This document shows, piece after piece, positions 17,653 through 25,252 of a stretch of DNA of 64,000 nucleotides. The stretch spans positions 59,120 to 123,119 of the forward strand of contig JBILTR010000017.1 of assembly GCA_044371425.1 (NCBI GenBank), given 5' to 3'. How positions within the stretch are numbered: position 1 is the first letter of the stretch; every line of letters starts with the position of its first letter. The position numbers and the translations under genes were made by a program. A model generated the notes under the pieces. The model was not told where the DNA came from, made no database searches, and worked only from the letters and a program-made list of their open reading frames with translations. Source of the stretch: JBEISR01 sp044371425 (GTDB lineage Bacteria > Planctomycetota > Planctomycetia > Pirellulales > Pirellulaceae).

Positions 17653-18567
17653 ATGTTCTCAACTGGGAAATCCTCTCCCGCCACCCAACCGGCCCCGGTG
17701 ACCATCATCCTGATGACGCTCAATGAAGCTCATCAGCTACCCGACTTATTCCGGAACATCGACGGGTTCGCATCCAAAGTCTATGTCGTCGATAGCTACA
17801 GCGCCGACGAGACTGTCTCGATCGCTTTGGAACATGGTGCCACGGTTGTCCAGCGACGCTTTCGCAATTTCAGCGATCAGTGGAACTTCGCGCTCCAGAA
17901 ACTTCCGATCGATACCCCATGGACCATGAAGCTGGATCCCGACGAACGCCTGACCGAAGGGCTGAAGGAGTCGCTGCGGCAATGGATGCAACGGCCAGAG
18001 TCGGAGGTCAACGCCATCCGACTGAGAATACGGCTGTGGTTCATGAGACAACCACTTCCCGCCTTCCTCGATCTCGTCCGGATTTGGCGCACTGGCCGTT
18101 GCCGTTTCAACCCGGTTCTCGTCAACGAACATGCCTCCGTCGATGGCCCGATCGTCCTGCCCCAGGGGGAGATCGAGCACCACGACAGCCCCAACCTGGA
18201 GCACTGGTGGAACAAACAGAACAAGTACTCGACCGCCGAGGCAATCACCGCCTTCCAGCAATCGGCGCTGGCGGAAGAGCCACGGTTGTTCGGATCATCG
18301 ATGCAGCGACGGATGTGGCTGAAGCGGAATTTCTTTCGCATCCCGTTCCGCTACCCCCTTCTTTTTCTTCACTGCCTGCTGGTTCGCGGGGCATGGCGAG
18401 CCGGTCGCGTGGGTCGGATCTGGGCTCACCTGCGCTGCGATGTCATGCGGATGCAGGAATACAAGCTGTTTGAGATGAAGCGGATGGGAAAGGTCCCTCA
18501 GCGGCTGGTCCATGGTCATGGAGCCCCCGATCCACGGGTGGCTCAGTGCGATGACCCGATCGATTGA
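17653..18567 (+). CDS. Family 2 glycosyltransferase
   Basis: A 304-residue GT-A fold glycosyltransferase. VTIILMTLNEAHQLPDLF and VYVVDSYSADET form the nucleotide-sugar binding half; MKLDPDERL carries the DxD-like metal motif. The C-terminal part (SMQRRMWLKRNFFRIPFRY, PLLFLHCLL) suggests membrane association, as in WaaE/KdtX-type lipopolysaccharide core transferases. The ATG at 17653 fits the family N-terminus; a longer frame exists upstream. It converges on ccoS with only 25 bases between. Confidence 0.85.
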   Translation: MFSTGKSSPATQPAPVTIILMTLNEAHQLPDLFRNIDGFASKVYVVDSYSADETVSIALEHGATVVQRRFRNFSDQWNFALQKLPIDTPWTMKLDPDERLTEGLKESLRQWMQRPESEVNAIRLRIRLWFMRQPLPAFLDLVRIWRTGRCRFNPVLVNEHASVDGPIVLPQGEIEHHDSPNLEHWWNKQNKYSTAEAITAFQQSALAEEPRLFGSSMQRRMWLKRNFFRIPFRYPLLFLHCLLVRGAWRAGRVGRIWAHLRCDVMRMQEYKLFEMKRMGKVPQRLVHGHGAPDPRVAQCDDPID

Positions 18568-18592
18568 ATCACTCCTCCTAGCGACGCTCTGC

Positions 18593-18784
18593 CTATTCCG
18601 ACTCCCGCTCCTCCCCTGATGGCTGGACGTCGGGCTGCGATCGTTCCGCTTCCTCCTGCAGCACCCGCCAGGCAGGAGTATCCAGATCGTCGAACTGCCC
18701 TTGTCTGGCCGCCAGCCAGAAGGCCAGCACCGCGCCTCCGGCAAATAGAAGCGCGATCGGCACCGCCAGAAAAAGAACGCTCAT
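18593..18784 (-). CDS. ccoS: cbb3 oxidase maturation protein CcoS
   Basis: A 63-residue CcoS/FixS protein with one N-terminal membrane helix (SVLFLAVPIALLFAGGAVLAF), then the family hallmark GQFDDLDTPAWRVL. It is needed for cofactor insertion during assembly of cbb3 oxidase. The start overlaps the ccoI stop as ATGA. It is the last gene of the operon and has an acidic tail. Confidence 0.92.
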   Translation of the reverse strand: MSVLFLAVPIALLFAGGAVLAFWLAARQGQFDDLDTPAWRVLQEEAERSQPDVQPSGEERESE

Positions 18785-21351
18785 TCTCCCCCTCCCCAGC
18801 CACCTTCGCGTCTTCCTTGGGAAGTCGCTAGCGCCCCGGGCCACTGCCGCCATGGTTTGTTGGGCCAGTGCCCCAAGAGCGTCACGAGGATGACGGTGAT
18901 GCTGCTGAGCGGCATCAGGAGGGCGGCGGTCAGAGGATGCAGCCATCCGAGCGATGCCAAGGTAACGGAGAAGAGGTTGTAGGAGAGCGACGCGATGGCG
19001 TTGCGTCGGATGGAGACCATGGTGCGTGCTGCTAGATCGCGAGCCTGATCGATGCCGTCCAGGGAGCCGCTGGCCAGGTAGATCCCTGCCGCCTGCAAAC
19101 TGATCTCGGCCCCGCCCCGCATCGCAATTCCGACATCTGCCGCCGCCAACGCCGCTCCATCATTCACCCCATCTCCCACCATCCAGACCCGCTGGCCCAC
19201 GCTCCGTCGCTCCTGGATCACCCGCAATTTTTCCTCCGGCGTCGCCCCTCCCCAGGTCGATGACGGATCGATCCCAGCCAGCCTGGCCGTCTGCCGGACG
19301 ATCTCCGGGTGATCCCCGCTCAGCAGTCCAACCTGCAGCCCCTGAGCTTTCCAGCGAGCCACTACTTTGGCAGCTTCCGGGCGGAGGGCATCGGCGACTC
19401 CTCCCATGGCAACCACAGCGCCGTCTGACACCACCCACACCGGGCTCAGCCCTTCGGCCAGCCAGCGACCTTCCAGCTCCTTCCATCGCTCCAGCGCCAA
19501 CCGATCGGTCACCTCGGGGTCGACCCATCGCCAGCACCCCACCCGCATCTTTCTCCCCTCGATCACCCCCTCGACGCCCTCTCCAGGATGGCTTCGGCAC
19601 TCTGTCGCCAAAGGCCCCCTTTCACCGCAGCTCCGTTCCTTCCATCCCTGAACGATGCTCATCGCCACAGGATGGAGGCTGGTTCCCTCCAGTGCGGCGG
19701 CGGCGGCCAGCCAGTTGGGACTCCCCTGCCAACGTTGCAGACGCATCCGGCCTTCCGTCAACGTCCCCGTCTTATCGAGAAACACCCACTGGGGCTCGGT
19801 CAGCAACTGGAAAGTATCGGAACCCCGAATCCAAATGCCTCGACGCGCGGCGCTCCCCATTCCAACCGCCACGGCCAAAGGGGTCGCTAGTCCGAGAGCG
19901 CAGGGGCAGGCGACGATCAGAACCGTCACCACCCGCTCCACCCAGACCGATGGGTCGACCTGCCACCAGATGACTCCCACAACCATCGCCCAGGCCAGCA
20001 CGATCTGCACAAACCAGCCACTGGCGGCATCCGCCCACTGCAGGATGGGAGCTCGATGCCGCATCGCCTGCTCGATCGACCGCACCAGCTTACCCATCCG
20101 AGTCTGCTCGCCGACCGACAAGGCTTCGATCCGCACCGTGGCATGCAGGTTCAGGCTGCCTGCCGTCACCCTGTCTCCTGGCATGACCGGCTGAGGCGTC
20201 GATTCCCCAGTCAGCACCGCTGTGTCGATGGCGCTGGCCCCTTGGACCACGCGGCCATCGACTGGAATCGTTCGTCCTGGGTCGACCTCGATCGTATCCC
20301 CCGGCTGCAGCGATTCGACGGCCACCGCTTCCACCAGGCCATCCCGGATGCGCTTGGTGGATCTGGGCATCACCTGCTGCAGTAGATCGACCGCCCGCAC
20401 CGCAGCTCGCTGCTGACGACTCTGGATCATTCGCCCCAGCAGTAGCAGCAGCACCAGCATCGAAAGTGAATCGTAGTAAAGCTCCCCCTCGCCGCGCAGC
20501 GTATTCCAAAGGCCGCTGATCGCGCCTGCCCCCAGGCCCAAAGCTACCGGCAGGTCCATGTGGGGAGTGCGGTGGACGATCGCCTGCCAAGCGCCTCGGA
20601 AAAACACCGCGCCGGGAACCAGCAGTGCCACCAGCCCAACGACGCAGCTTGCCCACCGCATCAACTGCAGATGCTCGGCCGCCATTCCATACCAACTGCC
20701 GGCGTAGAGCGCTGCGGCCAGCATCATGGCATTGCCGCTGCAGGCGAATGCAATCCCGATCCGCATCCACTCCTGACGCTGCTCCTGACGCTGCAGTCGC
20801 TCTTCCTGCGCACTGCCCATTGGCGAAACGCGATAACCCGCCTTGGCGATCTGTCGGCCCACTTGAGAGAGACTGGTCGCCTGGGGATCAAAGACCAGCT
20901 GAATCGTACGACGACTCATCTGAACCCGCGACTCCATCACCCCAGGCACCCACTGCGGCAACCGCTCCAACAGCCAGACGCAAGCCGCACAGTGCAGGCC
21001 ATGCAGGCGAAGCGTCACCTCCATCCAGCCACCCTGCACCCCTTCGACATGCTCCTGCCAAAACCCAGGCGCATCCAGCTCGGCGTAACTTTCGTCCGCC
21101 AGCAATCCATCGACCGGCTGCAACCGGCCAGCATCCCATCGGTCTCGAAGCCGATAGTATTCCTCCATCCCCTGCGAGGTGATCCAGCGATGGGCGGCTT
21201 GGCAGCCACCGCAGCAATAGCCATCCCATCCGTCGTCCGACAAGGGAGTTCGGCAATGCAGGCAGAGCGTTCTGGAGGTACCTTCCGCAGGACGGGGACC
21301 GGAGATCGCGCGGTCAGCGGAGCCTGCTGGTTCACCTTGCCCTGTCGCCAT
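18781..21351 (-). CDS. ccoI: Copper-exporting P1B-type ATPase CcoI
   Basis: An 856-residue heavy-metal P-type ATPase that supplies copper for cbb3 assembly. N-terminus: a Cys-rich zinc-finger-like segment (CLHCRTPLSDD, CCGGCQAAH) typical of the FixI/CcoI group, then an HMA domain with HCAACVWLLERLP. The membrane metal site is IVACPCALGLATP, the phosphorylation site DKTGTLTEGR and the hinge GDGVNDGAAL. I chose the ATG at MATGQGEP; 20 further codons upstream are open. Its end overlaps ccoS. Confidence 0.95.
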   Translation of the reverse strand: MATGQGEPAGSADRAISGPRPAEGTSRTLCLHCRTPLSDDGWDGYCCGGCQAAHRWITSQGMEEYYRLRDRWDAGRLQPVDGLLADESYAELDAPGFWQEHVEGVQGGWMEVTLRLHGLHCAACVWLLERLPQWVPGVMESRVQMSRRTIQLVFDPQATSLSQVGRQIAKAGYRVSPMGSAQEERLQRQEQRQEWMRIGIAFACSGNAMMLAAALYAGSWYGMAAEHLQLMRWASCVVGLVALLVPGAVFFRGAWQAIVHRTPHMDLPVALGLGAGAISGLWNTLRGEGELYYDSLSMLVLLLLLGRMIQSRQQRAAVRAVDLLQQVMPRSTKRIRDGLVEAVAVESLQPGDTIEVDPGRTIPVDGRVVQGASAIDTAVLTGESTPQPVMPGDRVTAGSLNLHATVRIEALSVGEQTRMGKLVRSIEQAMRHRAPILQWADAASGWFVQIVLAWAMVVGVIWWQVDPSVWVERVVTVLIVACPCALGLATPLAVAVGMGSAARRGIWIRGSDTFQLLTEPQWVFLDKTGTLTEGRMRLQRWQGSPNWLAAAAALEGTSLHPVAMSIVQGWKERSCGERGPLATECRSHPGEGVEGVIEGRKMRVGCWRWVDPEVTDRLALERWKELEGRWLAEGLSPVWVVSDGAVVAMGGVADALRPEAAKVVARWKAQGLQVGLLSGDHPEIVRQTARLAGIDPSSTWGGATPEEKLRVIQERRSVGQRVWMVGDGVNDGAALAAADVGIAMRGGAEISLQAAGIYLASGSLDGIDQARDLAARTMVSIRRNAIASLSYNLFSVTLASLGWLHPLTAALLMPLSSITVILVTLLGHWPNKPWRQWPGALATSQGRREGGWGGGE

Positions 21352-21423
21352 CGATCGACTCGCTTTCCCCAAGTTCCTTACGACCAACTGGCCGACATGC
21401 GGTCCCACGACCGTCGACCGCTT

Positions 21424-22236
21424 CTATCGATCGCCTCGATGAGCCGCGCCGTCGGGTTGGCAGCAAGGAAGATTCTCCGAATCGATCTTCTCGATGACGC
21501 GCATCAACTCCCGGCCCTCCAAGGGCGCCGCTACGGCGTCGGCTGGATGCAGGGAGCCCAGGTCGGCGATCGCCCTGCGCCCCAGCGTGTCCAAGCCGAT
21601 GAAGGTCACCAAGAGCGCCGACACCCAGGGGATCGCCTGCCGCCATCTTCCGGTGATCCACTGCGCCCCCAGCACCGTCGCCGAGAGCGCTGGGACGGCC
21701 CCCAATCCGAAGAGAATCATCACCCAGGCTCCCTGCCAGGGGCTGGAGGTGCTGGCGGCCGCCAGGAGGAATGCATACAGCCAACCGCAGGGGAGCAGAC
21801 CCGTCAGGGCGCCAACCGCTGCAGCGCGACGCTTTCTGGGAAGTGCCTTGGTGGCGGCATGCGCCTGGGTCAGCCACCGTTGCAGAAACGCCGGAAGCAG
21901 CACCTGATGGCTTTGCCCACCCGCCAATCGGGCCAGCGCCGCAAGCCCGATCAGCAGCATGGTCGCTCCGGCCAATTGAGCCCCCAGGCGCTGCATACCA
22001 AACCACTGCCCCGACCATTGCAGACTGGCCCCCAACAACCCGACCATCGCACCCAACAATCCGTAGACCGTGATACGAGCTCCATGGTAGACGGCGATCG
22101 CGTCCCATCCCCGCCGCGCCCTCATTGGATCTGCTGCAAGCACCGCCAGAGGTCCGCACATGCCAACGCAGTGCATCGACCCAATCAGGCTGGCGCTGAA
22201 GACGCCGCCCCACCAGAACCAGTCGCTGCCGCTCAT
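21424..22236 (-). CDS. SafE/TauE (UreH-like) membrane protein in cbb3 cluster
   Basis: A 270-residue polytopic membrane protein. SMHCVGMCGPLAVLA near the N-terminus, with its paired Cys, is the signature of the sulfite-exporter TauE/SafE-like proteins that recur in ccoGHIS clusters. TGLLPCGWLYAFL is a second conserved block. A metal- or redox-related role in oxidase assembly is inferred from context. The start overlaps the ccoH stop as ATGA. The cytoplasmic tail ends Cys-Cys (ENLPCCQPDG). Confidence 0.88.
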   Translation of the reverse strand: MSGSDWFWWGGVFSASLIGSMHCVGMCGPLAVLAADPMRARRGWDAIAVYHGARITVYGLLGAMVGLLGASLQWSGQWFGMQRLGAQLAGATMLLIGLAALARLAGGQSHQVLLPAFLQRWLTQAHAATKALPRKRRAAAVGALTGLLPCGWLYAFLLAAASTSSPWQGAWVMILFGLGAVPALSATVLGAQWITGRWRQAIPWVSALLVTFIGLDTLGRRAIADLGSLHPADAVAAPLEGRELMRVIEKIDSENLPCCQPDGAAHRGDR

Positions 22237-22838
22237 TGTTCGCTGGCCCTCACGATCTGCGACCAAAGGAATCGCTGATCTCCCCGCTGCATCGTCAGGT
22301 CCCATTGCCACAATCCCGATGCATCCATCGTCACCGGGACGCGATACACACCAGGAGACTGCTCGTACAACTCGACCTGCTCCACTCTCTTGACCCGCGC
22401 ATGAGGATAGTAGCGAAGCGTCCCAGAGGCTCCAGAGACAGGCAGACCTGCCGTATCCAGCAACGTCACAAACGCCATCGAGATCGGCCTGCCAGGCGGC
22501 TTGGCCAGGACCCCAGAAAACACCTCCGGACTCCCCACCGGCTCCAACCCCAATCGCACCTCCCAACCCAACCGATCGCTCGCTGCCCGCTCCCGCTGCA
22601 CTTCGTCCCACCGCAACGCCTGCTGATGGTAATCGGGGAGCACCGACATCGAAGGGTCATTGATCGCCACCACCGCCGTACCGATCCAGACCGACATGCT
22701 CCCCAAAAGCAAAATCAGGATCATTCCGACCCAAAATCGCCTGGCTCGACGTTCCCGCCGTTCCCATTCCATTGGATCCAGCTCGGGGTACCCCGATTCG
22801 GAAACCATCAACTTGTCCCCCTGGACCGAAGGGCTCAT
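22233..22838 (-). CDS. ccoH: cbb3 oxidase assembly protein CcoH
   Basis: A 201-residue FixH/CcoH-like protein: a cytoplasmic N-terminus, one membrane helix (FWVGMILILLLGSMSVWIG) and a periplasmic beta domain (GTLRYYPHARVKRVEQVEL, PGVYRVPV, GLWQWDLTM). These are typical of FixH, an early assembly factor of cbb3 oxidase. The ATG overlaps the ccoG stop. Assignment rests on topology, these motifs and position between ccoG and ccoI. Confidence 0.88.
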   Translation of the reverse strand: MSPSVQGDKLMVSESGYPELDPMEWERRERRARRFWVGMILILLLGSMSVWIGTAVVAINDPSMSVLPDYHQQALRWDEVQRERAASDRLGWEVRLGLEPVGSPEVFSGVLAKPPGRPISMAFVTLLDTAGLPVSGASGTLRYYPHARVKRVEQVELYEQSPGVYRVPVTMDASGLWQWDLTMQRGDQRFLWSQIVRASEQ

Positions 22839-24343
22839 GGTGCTTGGTCCCCCAGTACCCTCTCTCCCACCGGTGTATCTCCCACCGGCTTCGGCTTCTG
22901 AAAGGGCCCCAGCAGCGGTTGAGGCAGCGTCCGAGCCTGGCCGCGATCGTCTTCAATCGTCAGCATCGCCTGGCAGTTCCCCTCGGAGAAGGCTTCGAAG
23001 GGAGCCGAAACGAGGATCGGCACCCACCGGATCTCGCCTCCAGCCAGCGTCACCTCCCCCGACTCAATCAACTGCACCCGCCCCTCGGCCGGCTTCTGGA
23101 TCGTCAACCGATAGCTTCGCGTCTGGTCCGTCCGATTGGTCAGGCTCAAACGGAGCGAATTATCGATCCATCCGTCCGAACTGACGGAGAAGGAATTCCC
23201 GAGATTCCGGTAGATCCTGGCGTCGAAATCTTTTTGGTGGGTCAGCAGGTAGCCAAACCCCGCAAGAGCCGCAGCCAGCACCAGCGGGTAGAGGATCACG
23301 CGTGGCCTCAGCCAACCGGCCGGTTTGCGATCCATCTCATCTTGATTGCCATAGCGAATCAGACCGGTCGGCATGTGCAGTCGCGTCATAACGCCGTTGC
23401 AGGCATCGATGCACTGGGTGCAGTGGATGCATTCCATCTGCAGCCCGTTGCGGATATCGATCCCGGTGGGGCAGACCTGCACGCACATGCCACAGTCGAC
23501 ACAGTCCCCTTGCGATCGGGCCGATCGGTCTCCCGCGCGCTTGCCGTGCCCGCGCGGTTCCCCTCGAACGCGATCATACGAGACGATCAGGCTGCGACGA
23601 TCTAGCAACACCGATTGGAAGCGGCCATAAGGGCAGGCGATCAAACAAAGCTGCTCGCGGAAAAAGAGAAAATCAAACAGCATCAGCCCGGTCGTCAGGG
23701 CCATCACCAAAAAGGGCCCCGGGTGCTCCAGAGGCGACTGCCGCACCCACTGCGCCAGCCGATCGGTTCCTACGAAGTAGGCCAAGAAGGTGTGCGCCAG
23801 GAACATGCACAGGGCGACATAGACAGCCAGACGAGCCCACCAGCGCCAGCCAGTCAGTGGCTGCGAAGGTTTCCCCCCTTTGCCGGCTGTCCCTTGAAAA
23901 AACCGATCGATCGGTCGGAAGAAAAACTCCATGTAGACCGTCTGAGGACATCCCCATCCGCACCACAATCGGCCAAACAGCGCGGTGATCAGAAAGACCG
24001 CCAGAAACAGACTGACCATCAGCAGCGCAAGCAATACCGTATCGGTCGGCAGGAACGTGGCGCCAAAGAGATGGAATTTGCGAGCCGGCAGATCGATCAG
24101 AACCAGCGGTTTTCCGTCCCATCGCAGATGCGGCAAGATCGTGAAGAAGGCCACCAAAAGATAGGCCATCAGCCGACGCCACTTCCAGTACGATCCCGTC
24201 GCCAGTCTCGGATCAAGCCAACGACGCGATCCATCGGACTCAAGAGTCGGCAGCACATGCTCTTCCGCCGGGATCAGACTGATCCCTGGATGCCTCTGGT
24301 CGCTAGTCGCCTCGGGCGGCGTCGCGACTTCCCGCGTTCCCAT
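22835..24343 (-). CDS. ccoG: cbb3 accessory ferredoxin-like protein CcoG
   Basis: A 502-residue FixG/RdxB-family membrane iron-sulfur protein, thought to reduce copper for cbb3 maturation. Hydrophobic helices lie in the first half; WCGWGCPQTVYMEF and CPYGRFQSVLLDR are family hallmarks. Two 4Fe-4S motifs follow: CVDCGMCVQVCP and CIHCTQCIDACN. The C-terminal periplasmic domain is an Ig-like fold. Start ATG follows GAGGGA. It begins 96 bases after ccoP. Confidence 0.95.
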   Translation of the reverse strand: MGTREVATPPEATSDQRHPGISLIPAEEHVLPTLESDGSRRWLDPRLATGSYWKWRRLMAYLLVAFFTILPHLRWDGKPLVLIDLPARKFHLFGATFLPTDTVLLALLMVSLFLAVFLITALFGRLWCGWGCPQTVYMEFFFRPIDRFFQGTAGKGGKPSQPLTGWRWWARLAVYVALCMFLAHTFLAYFVGTDRLAQWVRQSPLEHPGPFLVMALTTGLMLFDFLFFREQLCLIACPYGRFQSVLLDRRSLIVSYDRVRGEPRGHGKRAGDRSARSQGDCVDCGMCVQVCPTGIDIRNGLQMECIHCTQCIDACNGVMTRLHMPTGLIRYGNQDEMDRKPAGWLRPRVILYPLVLAAALAGFGYLLTHQKDFDARIYRNLGNSFSVSSDGWIDNSLRLSLTNRTDQTRSYRLTIQKPAEGRVQLIESGEVTLAGGEIRWVPILVSAPFEAFSEGNCQAMLTIEDDRGQARTLPQPLLGPFQKPKPVGDTPVGERVLGDQAP

Positions 24344-24439
24344 TTTTTAAAGTCCCTCGGACCGATCCGATCTGGGCTGCGATGTCCTGATGGACCACCT
24401 GCACCCCAACCACTCGGTCGATCGATCGAATATCCCTGG

Positions 24440-25078
24440 CTACTTGCCAGCCGCTGTGGCTGGATCGGTCGCCCCAGGTGGCAGCGACTTGAGATCTTCC
24501 TCCCAACTAGAAATCGTCACCGCGCCTTCGGGCGGGCGAGGGCTGGACGGGGTGGCCCCCAAACGACTGGCGACATAGGCCGCCACCATGATCACCTCTC
24601 GGGGATCCCCCAGCTTCTGCTTCCACGCCGGCATCGCGTTGCCGCCCGCTCCGTTGTTGATGATGGTGATGATGTCTTCCAGATGCTTGACGTTCTTCCA
24701 GCGATCATCGCAGAGGTTCGGTCCCACCAGCCCTCCGGCATCGGCGCCGTGGCACGACTGGCAATGCGTCTTGAAGGTCGATTCACCGTACTTGACCCAC
24801 TTCTCATCCTTCATGAACCGCGCCAAGGTGGCTCGATCCTGCTGCAGTTCCCCCAACTGTCCGAACTGCTTCTTGGCCAGCGCCACCCCGGAGGCATCGT
24901 ACTGCTCGATCATGCTCCGGCCGGGAGCCCCGGTGTGGAAAAAAAGGAAGTAGAAGACGCTGAAGACGATGGTCAGCCAGAAGAGGTTGGTCCACCATCC
25001 TGGCAGCGGATTGTCGTACTCTTGGATCCCATCGTAGTCATGGCTTAACAGCAGACTTTCGTCTTGTGGTTGGTTCAT
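24440..25078 (-). CDS. ccoP: cbb3 oxidase cytochrome c subunit CcoP (single heme)
   Basis: A 212-residue CcoP. YDGIQEYDNPLPGWWTNLFWLTIVF is not quoted whole here because of its length, but the EYDNPLPGWW block and the following membrane helix are diagnostic. Only one heme c motif is present, CQSCH, with AMPAW supplying the axial Met. Typical CcoP carries two heme domains; the second is absent and replaced by a Pro/Ser-rich tail. The ATG overlaps the ccoQ stop as ATGA. Confidence 0.92.
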   Translation of the reverse strand: MNQPQDESLLLSHDYDGIQEYDNPLPGWWTNLFWLTIVFSVFYFLFFHTGAPGRSMIEQYDASGVALAKKQFGQLGELQQDRATLARFMKDEKWVKYGESTFKTHCQSCHGADAGGLVGPNLCDDRWKNVKHLEDIITIINNGAGGNAMPAWKQKLGDPREVIMVAAYVASRLGATPSSPRPPEGAVTISSWEEDLKSLPPGATDPATAAGK

Positions 25079-25251
25079 CGCTTCTTCTCCTGATCCGAAT
25101 CTTCCAGCGGGATCGCGGCACAGTGATCCATCCAGGTCGACTGCGAACGCATCGTCTTCCAGCAGATCGCCAGGAAGACACCCGCAAACAGCACCAGGGA
25201 GATCTCCGCACAGAGGGAATAATCGAGAGACGAGACAACATCGCGAATCAT
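25075..25251 (-). CDS. ccoQ: Small cbb3 subunit CcoQ
   Basis: A 58-residue protein with one membrane helix (ISLVLFAGVFLAICWKTM) and a charged cytoplasmic tail, fitting CcoQ/FixQ by size, topology and position between ccoNO and ccoP. Sequence conservation in this family is low. The ATG is one base after the ccoNO stop and the stop overlaps the ccoP start. Confidence 0.8.
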   Translation of the reverse strand: MIRDVVSSLDYSLCAEISLVLFAGVFLAICWKTMRSQSTWMDHCAAIPLEDSDQEKKR

Positions 25252-25252
25252 C